Source of the DNA: an uncultured Paracoccaceae bacterium
GTDB taxonomy: Bacteria > Pseudomonadota > Alphaproteobacteria > Rhodobacterales > Rhodobacteraceae
Direction: 5' to 3'
DNA length: 42,476 bases
Assembly (NCBI GenBank): GCA_937895435.1
Contig: CALAXT010000039.1
Span: forward strand, 1 to 42,476
The notes beneath the pieces were generated by a model. The model did no database searches. It was not told where the DNA came from and saw nothing but the letters and a program-made list of their open reading frames with translations. Positions 8,707 to 19,986 of the stretch are shown in pieces. Both the position numbers and the translations under genes were made by a program. Position 1 is the first letter of the stretch. Each line of letters opens with the position of its first letter.

Positions 8707-10135
8707 GCGTTTGCGCCGCCACCGCTGCCAGCGTCTCAATCCCAAAAAGATTGACCACGCCCACCAGCATTGCCACGGCCGAGGCCATCAAAAAGCCCCA
8801 TTGCACCGCCGGCATCGTGGCATCAAGTCCCGCGCCCTCTTCCCCGAAATACAGAAAATAGACGATGCGCAAATAGTAAAACGCCCCAATGACCGAGGCC
8901 ACAACCCCCGCCAGCGCCAGCCACGTCAGCCCCGCATCTACCGCCGCCTGCAACACATAGAATTTGCCAAAAAAGCCCACCATCGGCGGGACACCTGCCA
9001 AGCTGAACATCAGCACCAAAAGCGCAAGCGCACGCATCGGGTCAATTTTGGCCAAGCCATTGAGCGCAGCAATATCGCTGACTGGGCGGCCATCACGTTC
9101 CATGGACAAGATAAAGGCAAAGGTGCCGATATTCATCGTCACATAGATTGCCATATAGATCAGCATGGCTTGCACGCCGGCCTCGGTGCCTGCAGCCAGC
9201 CCCAACAGGGCAAACCCCATATGGGCAATCGATGAATAGGCCATCAGTCGCTTGATATCGCGTTGCCCAATTGCGGCAATTGCGCCCACAAACATTGACG
9301 CCACCGCCAAAAGCCCAATCACCTGCCCCCAGTCACCCGCAGCATGGCCAAAGGCATCATGCACCAGACGCGCCAAAAGCGCCATCGCGGCGACCTTGGG
9401 CGCAGTGGCGAAAAAGGCCGTGACCGGTGTGGGCGAGCCCTCATACACATCGGGTGTCCACATGTGAAACGGCACCGCCGAAACTTTGAACGCCAAGCCC
9501 GCGATCAGGAACACCAACCCAAACAACAGCCCAAGCGGCATTGGGCCTTCGGTGACACCGGCCAAAATGCCGGAAAACAGCGTCGTGCCAGCAAATCCAT
9601 ATGTCAGCGAGGCGCCATAAAGCAAAATACCCGACGAAAGCGCGCCCAGAACAAAATATTTCAAACCCGCCTCAGTTGATTTGGCTGAATCGCGGCGCAG
9701 GGCGGCAATGACATAAAGCGCCAGCGATTGCAGCTCTAACCCCATGTAAAGCGCCATCAAATCACCCGCTGAGACCATCATCATCATACCGATGACCGAC
9801 AGCGTGATCAAAACCGGATATTCAAAACGCATTAAATCACGGCGCTGTAAATAAGGCTGGCCCATCACCAGCACAGCCGCGGCCGACAGCAAAATGGTAA
9901 TCTTGGCAAACCGGGCAAAAGCGTCATCAATATACATTCCGCCAAATGCAATCTGGCGGCCGCTATCAATCAGCCCCAGCCAAACCGCCAAAGCGACAAA
10001 GAGCCCCGCCGTGGCCCACAGCAGACGCCCCGCCACCCGGTCTTGGCCACCAAAGGCGCCATACATCAGACCAGCAATGGCAAACCCCGCCAGCACCACC
10101 TCAGGCAGTGCAGTTGCGATATCGGCAGTGATCAT
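8696..10135 (-). CDS. nuoN: NADH-quinone oxidoreductase subunit N (NuoN)
   Basis: One of the three antiporter-like proton-pumping subunits of the complex I membrane arm (479 aa, about 14 transmembrane helices). Characteristic sequence includes the region around [31 protein letters not shown], a conserved proton-pathway glutamate near [13 protein letters not shown], and [18 protein letters not shown] with its channel lysine. The start codon overlaps the nuoM stop by 4 bp. It is the last complex I gene, followed by birA. Confidence 0.97.
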   Translation of the reverse strand: MITADIATALPEVVLAGFAIAGLMYGAFGGQDRVAGRLLWATAGLFVALAVWLGLIDSGRQIAFGGMYIDDAFARFAKITILLSAAAVLVMGQPYLQRRDLMRFEYPVLITLSVIGMMMMVSAGDLMALYMGLELQSLALYVIAALRRDSAKSTEAGLKYFVLGALSSGILLYGASLTYGFAGTTLFSGILAGVTEGPMPLGLLFGLVFLIAGLAFKVSAVPFHMWTPDVYEGSPTPVTAFFATAPKVAAMALLARLVHDAFGHAAGDWGQVIGLLAVASMFVGAIAAIGQRDIKRLMAYSSIAHMGFALLGLAAGTEAGVQAMLIYMAIYVTMNIGTFAFILSMERDGRPVSDIAALNGLAKIDPMRALALLVLMFSLAGVPPMVGFFGKFYVLQAAVDAGLTWLALAGVVASVIGAFYYLRIVYFLYFGEEGAGLDATMPAVQWGFLMASAVAMLVGVVNLFGIETLAAVAAQTLVH

Positions 10136-11691
10136 GATCCGGCCCCCTCATTCAGTGCCAGTTGAACGCTTTCATTGGCCTGCGCCAATGCCGCGTCATA
10201 ATGGGTGACAAGCGCCGTGACCGACGGGCCAATGATATCGGTCACCAAACTTGGATACACACCCAGCAAAAGTGTCATCACGATCAAGGGCGCAAATATC
10301 GCGCGTTCCCGGGCGGTCATGTCGGTGATTGTCTTTAAGCTCTCACGGATCAGATCGCCAAAGACCACGCGGCGATAAAGCCACAGCGCATAGGCGGCCG
10401 AAAAAATAACCCCCGTCGCCGCCACTGCCGCAACCCAAGTGTTCACTTGAAACACCCCAATCAACGTTAAAAACTCACCCACAAATCCCGACGTTCCGGG
10501 CAGCCCAACATTAGCCATGGTAAACAGCATAAAAACCAAAGCATAAACCGGCATGCGGATAACCAGGCCACCATAGGCCTCAATCTCGCGGGTATGCATG
10601 CGATCATAGATCACCCCAACGGCCAAGAACAACGCGCCCGACACAAAGCCGTGGCTGATCATCTGAAAAATCGCCCCATCCAGCCCCTGCTGGTTGGCGG
10701 CAAAAATGCCCATCGTCACAAACCCCATATGCGCAACCGAAGAATAGGCAATCAGCTTTTTCATATCTTTCTGGATCAGCGCGACAAGCGAGGTATAGAC
10801 AATCGCGATCGCTGACATCCACAGCACCATCGGCGCCCAAATGTCTGAGGCCACCGGAAACATTGGCAGACTAAAGCGCAAAAACCCATAGCCGCCCATT
10901 TTCAGCAAGATCGCGGCCAACACCACAGACCCGGCCGTGGGCGCCTGAACATGGGCATCGGGCAGCCATGTGTGCACGGGCCACATCGGCATTTTTACGG
11001 CAAAAGATGCAAAAAACGCCAGCCACAAAAGCGTCTGCACACCACCCGCAATATGCAAGCCTGCAACCACCAATGGGCTGCTGTCAAAGGTGTGGGTCAA
11101 GAGCGTGGGAATATCGGTCGTGCCTGCCTGCGCATACATGGCGATCATTGCCACCAGCATCAAAACCGACCCAAGCAGGGTATAGAGGAAAAATTTGAAC
11201 GCGGCGTAAATCCGCTCTTTTCCGCCCCAGATCCCAATGATCAGGAACATTGGGATAAGACCTGCCTCAAAGAACAGATAAAACAACACCAGATCCAGCG
11301 CACAAAAAACGCCAAGCATCAGCGTTTCCAGCACCAAAAACGCAATCATATATTCTTTGACACGGGTCGTGACCGTCCAACAGGCGGCAATTGTCAGCGG
11401 CATCAAGAATGTCGTCAGCATCACAAACAGCACCGAAATGCCATCCACACCCAGTTTATAGGTCAGACCCAGAATCCAAGGTGACTGTTCAACAAACTGA
11501 AACCCGGTATTCTGTGGGTCGAACCCCTCCAACAACAAAAGCGACGCGATAAAGGTGATGGTTGTGGCCAACAGCGCCACCCATTTAGCGTTGGTCTGCG
11601 CCGCGGCATCGTCACCACGCAGAAAAAGCGCCAAAATAAGCGCCGCCACCAGCGGCAGGAATGTAATGAAGGAAAGCAGATTATCCATCAT
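10132..11691 (-). CDS. nuoM: NADH-quinone oxidoreductase subunit M (NuoM)
   Basis: An antiporter-like proton-pumping subunit of complex I (519 aa, about 14 transmembrane helices). The conserved glutamate lies in [11 protein letters not shown], followed by [20 protein letters not shown]. The channel segment [31 protein letters not shown] and the later [12 protein letters not shown] are all standard for NuoM/ND4. It overlaps nuoL and nuoN by 4 bp each, consistent with coupled translation. Confidence 0.97.
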   Translation of the reverse strand: MMDNLLSFITFLPLVAALILALFLRGDDAAAQTNAKWVALLATTITFIASLLLLEGFDPQNTGFQFVEQSPWILGLTYKLGVDGISVLFVMLTTFLMPLTIAACWTVTTRVKEYMIAFLVLETLMLGVFCALDLVLFYLFFEAGLIPMFLIIGIWGGKERIYAAFKFFLYTLLGSVLMLVAMIAMYAQAGTTDIPTLLTHTFDSSPLVVAGLHIAGGVQTLLWLAFFASFAVKMPMWPVHTWLPDAHVQAPTAGSVVLAAILLKMGGYGFLRFSLPMFPVASDIWAPMVLWMSAIAIVYTSLVALIQKDMKKLIAYSSVAHMGFVTMGIFAANQQGLDGAIFQMISHGFVSGALFLAVGVIYDRMHTREIEAYGGLVIRMPVYALVFMLFTMANVGLPGTSGFVGEFLTLIGVFQVNTWVAAVAATGVIFSAAYALWLYRRVVFGDLIRESLKTITDMTARERAIFAPLIVMTLLLGVYPSLVTDIIGPSVTALVTHYDAALAQANESVQLALNEGAGS

Positions 11692-13766
11692 TCAGCCCCC
11701 CCGCCCAGCGTCATCCAGGTAATCAAAAGCGCCATCCCCAAAACCATCGCAAAGGCATAGTGGAACAAATACCCCGATTGCGCCCGCCCCGCGAGCCGCG
11801 TCAACCAAGGGATCACCCCCATTGCAACGCCGTTCAGCGTGCCATCAATCACCACCCCATCACCTTTTTTCCAAAAGAACCGGCCCAAAGCCATCGCCGG
11901 CCGGACAAAGATGGCATCGTAGATTTCGTCAAAATACCATTTGTTCAGCAAAAAGAGATAAAGTGGACGCTGCTGCGCAGCCAAGCGGCCCGGCAGATCA
12001 GGCCGCGCAATGTAGAACACCCAAGACAGAATTAACCCGCCCAGCATCGCCACAAAGGGCGATACCTTGACCCAGGTAGGAACATGGTGGGCATCTTCCA
12101 GAACGTGATTGTCGACGCCCATGTAAATTGCCCCAACGCCAGGCTTGGCCGCTGCATGTTCGGCTGTCGCCTGGTCTGTTGTGCCATGTCCTGCCTCGGT
12201 CGCACCGTGGCCAGCGACATCAGCACCCATTTCGGCAACAGTTTCGATGCCAAAAAACTGCATCACGCGGGCGTGATCGCCAAAAAAGCTGTTATACCAA
12301 ACCATCCCAGAAAATACTGCCCCCAAGGCCAACGCGCCCAAAGGGATCAGCATTGTCATTGGCGCGTCATGCGCATGATCGTGGGTATGTTTATCACCAC
12401 GCGGCGTGCCAAAGAATGTCAGAAACATCAGACGCCAAGAGTAAAAAGACGTCATAGCCGCTGCAATCACCAGCATCCAAAACGCGTACATCGATCCACC
12501 TGCAAACGCGCTTTCGATTACGGCGTCTTTCGACAAAAACCCAGCAAAACCAATGTGGGTCAGCGGGATACCCACACCGGTGATGGCAAGTGTGCCAATC
12601 ATCATCGCCCAAAAAGTCAGAGGGATCTTGTGGCGCAGGCCACCATAATTGCGCATATCTTGTTCATGATGCATGGCGTGGATCACCGCGCCTGCCCCCA
12701 AAAACAGCATCGCCTTGAAAAACGCATGCGTCAGCAGGTGAAACATGGCCACCGAATAAACGCCTGAGCCCGCAGCAACAAACATATAGCCCAGCTGCGA
12801 ACAGGTCGAATAGGCGATGACGCGCTTGATATCGTTTTGCACCAAACCGACGGTCGCAGCAAAAAACGCAGTGGTTGCCCCCAGCACAACGATAAATGCG
12901 GTGGCCGCCGGCGCAAATTCAAAGATGGGCGACATCCGGCATACCAAAAACACACCCGCCGTCACCATTGTTGCGGCATGGATCAACGCCGACACCGGGG
13001 TTGGGCCTTCCATCGCGTCAGGCAGCCATGTGTGCAAGATCAGCTGTGCCGATTTTCCCATAGCGCCAATAAACAGCAACACCCCAATCATGTTGGCGGC
13101 GTTCCAATCGGCCCAAAGAAAGCGCACGGATGTTTCAGAAAGCTGCGCACCATTGGCGAAGATTACGTCAAAATTGATGCTATCTGTCAGGAAAAACAGC
13201 GCACAAATACCCAAGGCAAAGCCAAAATCACCAACCCGGTTCACCACAAACGCCTTAATCGCCGCGGCATTTGCACTAGATTTGCGATAATAAAAACCGA
13301 TCAGCAGATAAGAGGCAACGCCGACCCCCTCCCAGCCAAAAAACATCTGCACAAGGTTGTCAGCCGTCACCAACATCAACATCGCAAATGTAAAAAAGCT
13401 TAAATACGCGAAAAAGCGCGCCTTGTAATGTTCACCGGATTTCCAGTTTTCATCATGCGCCATGTAACCAAAGCTATAAAGATGCACCAAAGCCGAAACC
13501 GACGTGATCACGATCATCATTGTGGCCGTCAGCCGATCAAGCCGGATCGCCCAGAATGTATCCAGACTGCCTGATTGGATCCAACGCAAAAGCTCAATCT
13601 GGCGGGTTTCGCCATCAAAGCCCAAGAACACCACCCATGACAAAAGGGCCGAAAAAAACAGCAGCGCCGTCGCAATGACCTGCCCTGCCTGTTCGCCCAT
13701 CATACGCCAGCCAAACCCGCAGATCAGCGCGCCCACAAGTGGTGCGAAAAGAATGATCGATTCCAT
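11688..13766 (-). CDS. nuoL: NADH-quinone oxidoreductase subunit L (NuoL)
   Basis: The distal antiporter-like pump of complex I, bearing the long lateral helix (692 aa, longer than the ~613 aa of the E. coli protein). Family sequence includes [19 protein letters not shown] with the conserved Glu, [20 protein letters not shown], and [14 protein letters not shown]. The extra length lies in the C-terminal third: a His-rich patch ([10 protein letters not shown]) followed by an Ala/Gly/His/Thr-rich loop before the last two helices. The gap to nuoK is 3 bp, and the stop overlaps nuoM by 4 bp. Confidence 0.97.
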   Translation of the reverse strand: MESIILFAPLVGALICGFGWRMMGEQAGQVIATALLFFSALLSWVVFLGFDGETRQIELLRWIQSGSLDTFWAIRLDRLTATMMIVITSVSALVHLYSFGYMAHDENWKSGEHYKARFFAYLSFFTFAMLMLVTADNLVQMFFGWEGVGVASYLLIGFYYRKSSANAAAIKAFVVNRVGDFGFALGICALFFLTDSINFDVIFANGAQLSETSVRFLWADWNAANMIGVLLFIGAMGKSAQLILHTWLPDAMEGPTPVSALIHAATMVTAGVFLVCRMSPIFEFAPAATAFIVVLGATTAFFAATVGLVQNDIKRVIAYSTCSQLGYMFVAAGSGVYSVAMFHLLTHAFFKAMLFLGAGAVIHAMHHEQDMRNYGGLRHKIPLTFWAMMIGTLAITGVGIPLTHIGFAGFLSKDAVIESAFAGGSMYAFWMLVIAAAMTSFYSWRLMFLTFFGTPRGDKHTHDHAHDAPMTMLIPLGALALGAVFSGMVWYNSFFGDHARVMQFFGIETVAEMGADVAGHGATEAGHGTTDQATAEHAAAKPGVGAIYMGVDNHVLEDAHHVPTWVKVSPFVAMLGGLILSWVFYIARPDLPGRLAAQQRPLYLFLLNKWYFDEIYDAIFVRPAMALGRFFWKKGDGVVIDGTLNGVAMGVIPWLTRLAGRAQSGYLFHYAFAMVLGMALLITWMTLGGGAE

Positions 13767-13769
13767 GGG

Positions 13770-14075
13770 TCAGCCCTTCATCACGTTGACGTCTTCGACA
13801 TCAATGGTGCCACGGTTGCGGAAGAAGCAGACAAGAATGGCCAAACCAATCGCCGCTTCGGCCGCCGCAACCGTCAACACAAACATTGTAAATACCTGCC
13901 CCACCAAATCACCGGCATAAGATGAAAACGCGACAAGGTTGATGTTGACCGCAAGCAGCATCAACTCAATCGACATCAGGATAACGATCACATTCTTGCG
14001 GTTGAGAAAGATCCCGAAGATCCCAATCACGAACAACGCCGCCGCCACCGTAAGGTAATGCTCCAGTCCCACCAT
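13770..14075 (-). CDS. nuoK: NADH-quinone oxidoreductase subunit K (NuoK)
   Basis: A small membrane-arm subunit of complex I with three transmembrane helices (101 aa, normal length). The two conserved intramembrane glutamates needed for proton translocation are visible as Glu37 in MSIELML and Glu73 in AAAEAAIGL. The start is the ATG at 14075, preceded by the purine-rich GAAAGACG. It follows a tiny ORF (14084-14173) and precedes nuoL by 3 bp. Confidence 0.97.
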   Translation of the reverse strand: MVGLEHYLTVAAALFVIGIFGIFLNRKNVIVILMSIELMLLAVNINLVAFSSYAGDLVGQVFTMFVLTVAAAEAAIGLAILVCFFRNRGTIDVEDVNVMKG

Positions 14076-14083
14076 CGTCTTTC

Positions 14084-14173
14084 TCAGTCCTTGTTCTTGT
14101 CAGAGCCGCGCGCGCGCAGGGCCACCATCACCACCAGCACCAAAACGGCACCAATCAGAATTTGGGCAATCAC
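14084..14173 (-). CDS. 29-residue single-span membrane peptide ORF between nuoJ and nuoK
   Basis: A GTG-initiated ORF of 29 codons fills the space between nuoJ and nuoK. Its start overlaps the nuoJ stop as GTGA, and it ends 8 bp before nuoK, so it is packed like a real operon member. The peptide begins [19 protein letters not shown], a single hydrophobic helix, and ends with [10 protein letters not shown], a positively charged then mixed tail. That gives a topology of one span with the C-terminus inside by the positive-inside rule. It is too short for family recognition. It may be a conserved small protein of complex I operons or simply a translational-coupling ORF. Confidence 0.5.
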   Translation of the reverse strand: MIAQILIGAVLVLVVMVALRARGSDKNKD

Positions 14174-14784
14174 AGCCCCCGCCCCGGCTTCACATCCATC
14201 AATTCCATCGCCTTGGCCGGATCACGATACATCTGATCCAGCACGTTTTGGCGTTTTACACCGCTGCGATGGCGCAACGTAAGCGCGATGGCACCCACCA
14301 TCGCCACCAACAAAATCAAGCCTGCCGCTTGGAACAAATAAATATATTGATCATAGATTAGCAGGCCCAAGGCACGGGTGTTTTCAACTTGGGCCATGTC
14401 AGGGGTAATCGCTGCACGGGCATCCAGCGCGCCGGGGGCGGTTGTCCAAACCCCAAAGGCCAGCGCCAATTGCATAAGGATAACGACACCAATCAACAGC
14501 GCCAGCGGCATATATTTAGCCATCTCGGCCTTCAACTGTGCGAAATCGATATCAAGCATCATCACGACAAACAAAAACAACACAGCAACGGCGCCGACAT
14601 ACACAATCATCAGCAACATCGCGACAAACTCGGCCCCCAGCAGCACAAACAGCCCCGCCGCCGACAGGAACGTAAGGATCAGCCACAGCACCGAATGCAC
14701 CGGGTTGCGTGCGACGGTCATCATCAGCCCTGCGGTCACAACAATGATCGCAAATGCATAAAAGGCGAAATCCGCAGTGCCCAT
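14170..14784 (-). CDS. nuoJ: NADH-quinone oxidoreductase subunit J (NuoJ)
   Basis: A membrane-arm subunit of complex I (204 aa, five predicted transmembrane helices). The conserved pi-bulge helix region appears as [20 protein letters not shown]. The ATG at 14784 is chosen over the upstream in-frame start at 14895 because the protein then begins [12 protein letters not shown], like other NuoJ, and AGGAAAAGGGACGAAG provides a ribosome-binding site. The 59-bp spacer to nuoI holds a 6-bp hairpin (CGGCCC 14802-14807, GGGCCG 14815-14820) without a T-run, possibly an RNA-processing or stability element. Confidence 0.96.
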   Translation of the reverse strand: MGTADFAFYAFAIIVVTAGLMMTVARNPVHSVLWLILTFLSAAGLFVLLGAEFVAMLLMIVYVGAVAVLFLFVVMMLDIDFAQLKAEMAKYMPLALLIGVVILMQLALAFGVWTTAPGALDARAAITPDMAQVENTRALGLLIYDQYIYLFQAAGLILLVAMVGAIALTLRHRSGVKRQNVLDQMYRDPAKAMELMDVKPGRGL

Positions 14785-14843
14785 CTTCGTCCCTTTTCCT
14801 GCGGCCCAAGAACGGGGCCGGTGTTGTTTGTCAGTGCCCCGCC

Positions 14844-15335
14844 CTAGCGATAGGGGGCATCTGTTTCCAAATTGCGCGCAATCTCGGCTTCCCAACGGGC
14901 GCCGTTGTCCAGCAGTTTGGCCTTGTCATAAAAAAGCTCTTGGCGGGTTTCGGTGGCGAATTCGAAATTCGGCCCCTCAACAATGGCATCTACCGGGCAG
15001 GCTTCCTGACAAAAGCCGCAATAGATGCATTTGGTCATATCAATATCATAGCGCGTCGTGCGCCGGCTGCCGTCTTCGCGCGGTTCAGCATCAATGGTGA
15101 TGGCCTGCGCCGGGCAAACGGCTTCGCATAATTTGCAAGCAATGCAGCGCTCTTCGCCATTGGCATAGCGGCGCAGCGCATGTTCGCCCCGAAACCTTGG
15201 GCTCAGTGGCCCCTTTTCATGCGGGTAGTTCAACGTGGCTTTGGGGGCAAAGAAATACTTCATTCCAAGGCCGAAACCCTTGATGAAATCCATCAAAAGA
15301 AAATATTTTACCGCGCGGGTTACATCGATGCCCAT
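14844..15335 (-). CDS. nuoI: NADH-quinone oxidoreductase subunit I (NuoI, two 4Fe-4S clusters)
   Basis: A peripheral-arm subunit of complex I (163 aa) that carries clusters N6a and N6b and relays electrons towards NuoB. The two ferredoxin motifs are [12 protein letters not shown] (Cys64, 67, 70, 74) and [12 protein letters not shown] (Cys103, 106, 109, 113). An N-terminal amphipathic segment, [19 protein letters not shown], contacts the membrane arm. The start lies 1 bp after the nuoH stop. Confidence 0.97.
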   Translation of the reverse strand: MGIDVTRAVKYFLLMDFIKGFGLGMKYFFAPKATLNYPHEKGPLSPRFRGEHALRRYANGEERCIACKLCEAVCPAQAITIDAEPREDGSRRTTRYDIDMTKCIYCGFCQEACPVDAIVEGPNFEFATETRQELFYDKAKLLDNGARWEAEIARNLETDAPYR

Positions 15336-15336
15336 C

Positions 15337-16374
15337 TCAGCCCCCTATTGCCCAGCGGGCCCAAAAGCCGCCCAGAACTTCGAATTTCGCCAAAAACGCC
15401 ACGACAACAACCCAACCCAGCGACAGCGGCAAGAATACCTTCCAGCCAATCCGCATCAGTTGGTCGTAGCGATAGCGCGGCACGATCGCCTTGACCATGG
15501 CGAACATAAAGAAGAACACCGCCATCTTGCCCACCATCCAAAGTGCGCCATCAGGCAGGCCAGGAATGGGCGACAACCAGCCACCGAAAAAAAGCAAGCT
15601 CATCAACGCGCACATCAGGAAAATCGCGATATATTCCCCCGCCATAAACAGCAGATATGGGGTTGAGGAATATTCGACCATAAACCCTGCCACCAATTCT
15701 GATTCCGCCTCGGGCAGATCAAACGGCGGGCGATTTGTTTCAGCCAAGGCGCTGATAAAGAACAAAAAAACCATTGGAAAGTGCGGCAGCCAGTACCAGT
15801 TGAACAGCCCATAATCACCATCCTGGGCCCGCACAATATCGCCAAAGTTCATCGAGCCGGTCGATAAGATCACACCAATGATGATCAGCCCCAGCGATAC
15901 CTCATAAGAAATCATCTGCGCCGCCGAGCGCAACGCACCCAAAAACGGATATTTCGAGTTCGACGCCCAACCGCCCATAATCACGCCATAAACCTCAAGC
16001 GAGGAAACGGCGAAAACGAACAGGATGGCCACGTTGATATCTGACAAAACCCATGTGTCATTAAATGGAATAACCGCCCAAGCCAGCACGGCCAGCACAA
16101 AGCTCAGCATCGGTGCCAGAAAAAATACGGCACGATCCGAGCCAGCAGGCACCACGATTTCCTTAACAACATATTTCAGCGCATCGGCCACTGTTTGCAG
16201 CAGACCAAAGGGCCCCACAACATTGGGGCCGCGACGCATCTGTACGGCCGCCCAAATCTTGCGATCACCATAGACCAAAAACAGCAAGCTGATCATCACA
16301 AAGCCAATGACCAACAGCCCCTGCGCCGCCAAAAGAAGCGCAATGCCAAAACCGGTTGAAAAGAAATCTGTCAT
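15337..16374 (-). CDS. nuoH: NADH-quinone oxidoreductase subunit H (NuoH)
   Basis: The membrane subunit that helps form the quinone-binding chamber of complex I (345 aa, about eight or nine helices). Diagnostic stretches are [15 protein letters not shown] in the first loop and [18 protein letters not shown] further on, with its acidic residues near the quinone channel. The start ATG at 16374 overlaps by 4 bp (ATGA) the end of a 23-codon ORF that fills the gap to nuoG. Confidence 0.97.
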   Translation of the reverse strand: MTDFFSTGFGIALLLAAQGLLVIGFVMISLLFLVYGDRKIWAAVQMRRGPNVVGPFGLLQTVADALKYVVKEIVVPAGSDRAVFFLAPMLSFVLAVLAWAVIPFNDTWVLSDINVAILFVFAVSSLEVYGVIMGGWASNSKYPFLGALRSAAQMISYEVSLGLIIIGVILSTGSMNFGDIVRAQDGDYGLFNWYWLPHFPMVFLFFISALAETNRPPFDLPEAESELVAGFMVEYSSTPYLLFMAGEYIAIFLMCALMSLLFFGGWLSPIPGLPDGALWMVGKMAVFFFMFAMVKAIVPRYRYDQLMRIGWKVFLPLSLGWVVVVAFLAKFEVLGGFWARWAIGG

Positions 16375-16442
16375 ACCTGTTTATCCTTCGGACCATGGCG
16401 CCATATCTGGCAAATTTGGAAAGACTGCAGCCGCATCATCAT
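16371..16442 (-). CDS. Possible 23-residue coupling ORF between nuoG and nuoH
   Basis: A 23-codon ORF starts at an ATG that shares one base with the nuoG stop (TGATG) and ends with a stop that overlaps the nuoH start (ATGA). The peptide ([20 protein letters not shown] and three more residues) is polar, with no membrane span or known motif. Its perfect bridging of the spacer suggests it carries ribosomes from nuoG to nuoH even if the peptide has no function. There is no independent ribosome-binding site that I would trust. Confidence 0.25.
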   Translation of the reverse strand: MMMRLQSFQICQIWRHGPKDKQV

Positions 16443-18448
16443 CACTCCGCAGCCAAGGCAGGCTTGGCCCGTGCCTGTGCGTCGGATGACAGCTGCGCCA
16501 TCACCTGAGACGCGCGCGCGATTGGGTTTGTTAAATAGAAATCTTGAACGGCCGGGTGGAAATCAGCCGTAGCCGGGGCCTCGGGTGGCAATGGCGTCCA
16601 TTCATTTTCGATCAGCGTATCTATCGCGGCAAAATGCGGCACGGCCGCAACCAGCCCCTGACGCAGCGCAGCCAGGCTGTCAAAGGGCAAAGCGGTTCCC
16701 AATTCGCCAGAAAGCGCCCGCAAAATAGCCCAGTTTTCCTTAGCCTCACCGGGGGCAAAGCCCGCACGAAACGCCAGTTGTGGCCGGCCCTCAGTGTTGA
16801 CAAACATCCCATTTTCTTCGGTATAGGCGGCACCAGGCAAGATAACGTCAGCACGATGCGCACCACGATCACCGTGGCTGCCCTGATAAATCACAAAGGC
16901 GCCGGGCGCGATCTCAAGCTCATCAGCGCCCAGGTTATAGACAACGTCAGCGCCCTTCAGCGCGCCGACCACGCCATCTGCAGCGCAAGCGCCCACATCC
17001 ATGGCCCCCACCCGCGACGCGGCTGTGTGCAGCACCAGCATTTGCCCACCCAACGCCGCCGTCAGCGCCATCGCCTGTGACAAAACGGCACCGCCATCGG
17101 CCTCATTCAATGCGCCCTGCCCCACGATCACCAACGCACCTTCGGTTGGTGTTGCAGAGGCAACGGCAGCAACCAAGGCCGCGCGGTCAGTGCCCAAATG
17201 TGTCAGATCAAACGTAAGATCAGTGGGCTGACCAATCAGTTTAACCTCGGCACCCGCCAGCCAAGCTTTGCGGATCCGGGCATTCAGCACGGGCGCCTCA
17301 AGCCGGGGGTTGGTTCCCACCAGCCAAATTTCGCGCGCCGTATCGATATCAGCAATCGCCGCCGTCCCCACATAGGCCGAACGGTTACCTGTGGGCAGCT
17401 TAGCGCCATCAGTGCGGCATTCAACCTGGCCACCCAAGCCCTCAATCAAGGTTTTCAACGCAAATGCTGCCTCAACCGACACCAGCTCACCGATCAAGCC
17501 GGCCACTTTACCACCCCGCAATGCCTGCGCGGCCACAGTCAGTGCCTCAGACCAACCAGCTTTGCGCAGACGGCCATTTTCGCGGATATAGGGGGTATCA
17601 AGCCGCTGACGGCGCAGACCATCCCAGACAAAGCGGGTTTTATCAGAAATCCATTCCTCGTTCACGCCGTCATGGTTGCGCGGCAAAATGCGCATGACTT
17701 CGCGCCCTTTGGTATCAACCCGGATATTGCTGCCCAGCGCATCCATCACGTCGATGGTTTCGGTCTTTGTCAGTTCCCATGGGCGGGCGGTGAACGCATA
17801 GGGTTTCGATGTCAACGCACCCACTGGGCACAAATCGATGATATTGCCCTGCAAATTGCTGACCAGCGTCTGGTTCAGGTAGCTGGTGATTTCGCTGTCT
17901 TCACCCCGGCCAGTCTGGCCCATCTGGGTGATACCGGCCACTTCGGTGGTGAAACGTACACAGCGCGTGCAGGAAATACAGCGCGTCATCTTGGTTTCGA
18001 CCAGCGGCCCCAGATCCAGATCTTGCGAGGCGCGCTTGGGTTCACGGAACCGGCTGAAATCCACGCCATAGGCCATCGCCTGATCTTGCAAATCGCACTC
18101 GCCACCCTGATCGCAAATTGGGCAATCAAGCGGGTGATTGATCAGCAGAAATTCCATAACGCCTTCACGGGCTTTTTTGACCATCGGGCTGTTGGTCTTA
18201 ATCACTGGCGGCTCACCATTTGGGCCGGGGCGCATGTCTTTAACCTGCATTGCACAGCTGGCCGCAGGTTTGGGCGGGCCACCGACCACCTCAACCAAAC
18301 ACATCCGGCAATTGCCCGCGATGGATAGCCGTTCGTGATAGCAAAAGCGTGGTATTTCAACACCAGCCTGCTCACAGGCCTGAATCAATGTCAGATTGGC
18401 GTCCACCTCAATTTCGGTGCCGTCGATGATCAGTTTTTTCAGCGTCAT
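16442..18448 (-). CDS. nuoG: NADH-quinone oxidoreductase subunit G (NuoG)
   Basis: The large iron-sulfur subunit of the peripheral arm (668 aa). The N-terminal 2Fe-2S ferredoxin domain has Cys36, 47, 50 and 65. The His/Cys-ligated cluster N5 uses [14 protein letters not shown] (His105, Cys109, 112, 118), and cluster N4 uses Cys157, 160, 163 and 207. The rest is the molybdopterin-oxidoreductase-like domain without catalytic cofactor. I see no extra cluster N7 motif. The start ATG at 18448 gives [15 protein letters not shown]; an in-frame extension to 18574 would overlap nuoF by more than 120 bp and is rejected. The gap to nuoF is 4 bp. Confidence 0.96.
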   Translation of the reverse strand: MTLKKLIIDGTEIEVDANLTLIQACEQAGVEIPRFCYHERLSIAGNCRMCLVEVVGGPPKPAASCAMQVKDMRPGPNGEPPVIKTNSPMVKKAREGVMEFLLINHPLDCPICDQGGECDLQDQAMAYGVDFSRFREPKRASQDLDLGPLVETKMTRCISCTRCVRFTTEVAGITQMGQTGRGEDSEITSYLNQTLVSNLQGNIIDLCPVGALTSKPYAFTARPWELTKTETIDVMDALGSNIRVDTKGREVMRILPRNHDGVNEEWISDKTRFVWDGLRRQRLDTPYIRENGRLRKAGWSEALTVAAQALRGGKVAGLIGELVSVEAAFALKTLIEGLGGQVECRTDGAKLPTGNRSAYVGTAAIADIDTAREIWLVGTNPRLEAPVLNARIRKAWLAGAEVKLIGQPTDLTFDLTHLGTDRAALVAAVASATPTEGALVIVGQGALNEADGGAVLSQAMALTAALGGQMLVLHTAASRVGAMDVGACAADGVVGALKGADVVYNLGADELEIAPGAFVIYQGSHGDRGAHRADVILPGAAYTEENGMFVNTEGRPQLAFRAGFAPGEAKENWAILRALSGELGTALPFDSLAALRQGLVAAVPHFAAIDTLIENEWTPLPPEAPATADFHPAVQDFYLTNPIARASQVMAQLSSDAQARAKPALAAE

Positions 18449-18452
18449 CTGT

Positions 18453-19748
18453 CTACTCCGCCGCCATCGCGCCAAGTCGGCCGGTTTTGCGCGCCTTGAT
18501 CCGGTCTTCGATTTCATCGCGGAACTGGCGAATAACGCCCTGAATGGGCCAAGCCGCCGCGTCGCCCAGCGCACAAATTGTGTGGCCCTCGACCTGTTTG
18601 GTCACCGACAATAGCATGTCGATTTCCTCAAGCTCAGCCTCACCCCGCACCAACCGCTCCATCACCCGCATCATCCAGCCGGTGCCTTCACGGCATGGGG
18701 TGCATTGGCCGCAACTTTCGTGCTTATAAAACTTAGACAGTCGCCAGATGGCTTTGATCACATCGGTGGATTGATCCATCACGATGACCGCAGCCGTTCC
18801 AAGGCCCGAACGCTTCTCACGCAGCCAATCAAAATCCATGATCGCATCATCGCATTCTTCGGCACGCAACATCTGCACGGATGATCCCCCGGGGATCACC
18901 GCTTTCAGATTTTTCCACCCGCCCCGCACACCACCGCAGTGGCGTTCCAGCAGCTCTTGCAACGGGATCGACATCGCCTCTTCTACAACGCAGGGGCGCT
19001 CAACATGGCCTGAAATGGCAAAGAGCTTGGTGCCAGCATTGTTCGGGCGGCCAAAGCCCGCAAACCATTCCGGCCCACGGCGCAGAATGGTGGGCACCAC
19101 GGCAATCGATTCCACGTTGTTTACGGTAGTTGGGCAGCCATAAAGCCCCGATCCGGCGGGAAATGGCGGCTTCATCCGGGGCATACCCTTTTTGCCTTCG
19201 AGGCTTTCAAGCAGCGCCGTTTCTTCGCCGCAAATATACGCCCCTGCGCCATGGTGCAGATAGAGATCAAAATCCCAGCCCGATTTGGCAGCGTTCTTGC
19301 CCAAAAGCCCAGCGTCATAAGCCTCATCGAGCGCAGTTTGCAGCGCTTCGCGTTCGCGGATGTATTCGCCCCGAATGTAAATATAACCCGCATGCGCGCC
19401 CATTGCGAAACCCGCGATCAGGCACCCCTCAATCAGAGTGTGCGGATCATGGCGCATGATTTCGCGATCTTTGCAGGTGCCGGGCTCGGATTCATCGGCA
19501 TTGACCACCAGATAGCTGGGCCGCCCATCTGATTGCTTGGGCATGAAAGACCACTTCAGCCCAGTCGGAAAGCCCGCACCACCGCGACCGCGCAGCCCCG
19601 ACGCTTTGACCTGTTCGACAACCGTATCACGGCCACGGGCCAGAATTTCTGCAGTGCCATCCCAATGCCCACGCTTGCGCGCACCCGCCAGAGATCTGTC
19701 GTGCATCCCGTAGAGGTTGGTAAAAATGCGGTCCTCATCCTTGAGCAT
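18453..19748 (-). CDS. nuoF: NADH-quinone oxidoreductase subunit F (NuoF, NADH/FMN site)
   Basis: The NADH-oxidising subunit of complex I (431 aa), which binds FMN and cluster N3. The NADH/FMN-binding glycine loop is [10 protein letters not shown] (54-63), [14 protein letters not shown] (83-96) belongs to the FMN pocket, and [15 protein letters not shown] (171-185) is also conserved. Cluster N3 ligands are in [12 protein letters not shown] (Cys346, 349, 352) plus Cys392. It starts 4 bp after the DUF5337 gene. Confidence 0.97.
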   Translation of the reverse strand: MLKDEDRIFTNLYGMHDRSLAGARKRGHWDGTAEILARGRDTVVEQVKASGLRGRGGAGFPTGLKWSFMPKQSDGRPSYLVVNADESEPGTCKDREIMRHDPHTLIEGCLIAGFAMGAHAGYIYIRGEYIREREALQTALDEAYDAGLLGKNAAKSGWDFDLYLHHGAGAYICGEETALLESLEGKKGMPRMKPPFPAGSGLYGCPTTVNNVESIAVVPTILRRGPEWFAGFGRPNNAGTKLFAISGHVERPCVVEEAMSIPLQELLERHCGGVRGGWKNLKAVIPGGSSVQMLRAEECDDAIMDFDWLREKRSGLGTAAVIVMDQSTDVIKAIWRLSKFYKHESCGQCTPCREGTGWMMRVMERLVRGEAELEEIDMLLSVTKQVEGHTICALGDAAAWPIQGVIRQFRDEIEDRIKARKTGRLGAMAAE

Positions 19749-19752
19749 CGTC

Positions 19753-19980
19753 TTATCCCTGGTTGTCCCGGCGCATGCGCCAGATCCGAAAGGTTACATA
19801 AATCGCCCAGACAAACGCAGCCAAGGCAGCCAGATCAAACAAAAAGACAAAACGGGCCTGCCAGCCAAGCTGGCCCCCCAGCCATTGCGCCCCCATCCAA
19901 ACAACCATCGTCGCAGCAATCACCACGGCAGCTTGCCGGGCCTGCGCCACAATTTCGGTTTGTTTGTCCTGCGCGCTCAT
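19753..19980 (-). CDS. DUF5337 small membrane protein between nuoE and nuoF
   Basis: A 75-aa protein with two transmembrane helices (about residues 17-37 and 43-63), a short charged N-terminus and a basic C-terminal end ([12 protein letters not shown]). It matches my recollection of the DUF5337 family, which is confined largely to Rhodobacteraceae and found in nuo operons at this place. No function is established. Tight packing (6 bp from nuoE, 4 bp to nuoF) suggests it is made with complex I and could be an assembly factor or accessory subunit. That role is inference from position. Confidence 0.8.
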   Translation of the reverse strand: MSAQDKQTEIVAQARQAAVVIAATMVVWMGAQWLGGQLGWQARFVFLFDLAALAAFVWAIYVTFRIWRMRRDNQG

Positions 19981-19986
19981 AACAAT

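Noticed and set aside
17198-18328. Plus-strand ORF of 376 codons
   Set aside because: It is antisense to nuoG, which has all its cluster motifs; long open antisense frames are common in GC-rich genes.
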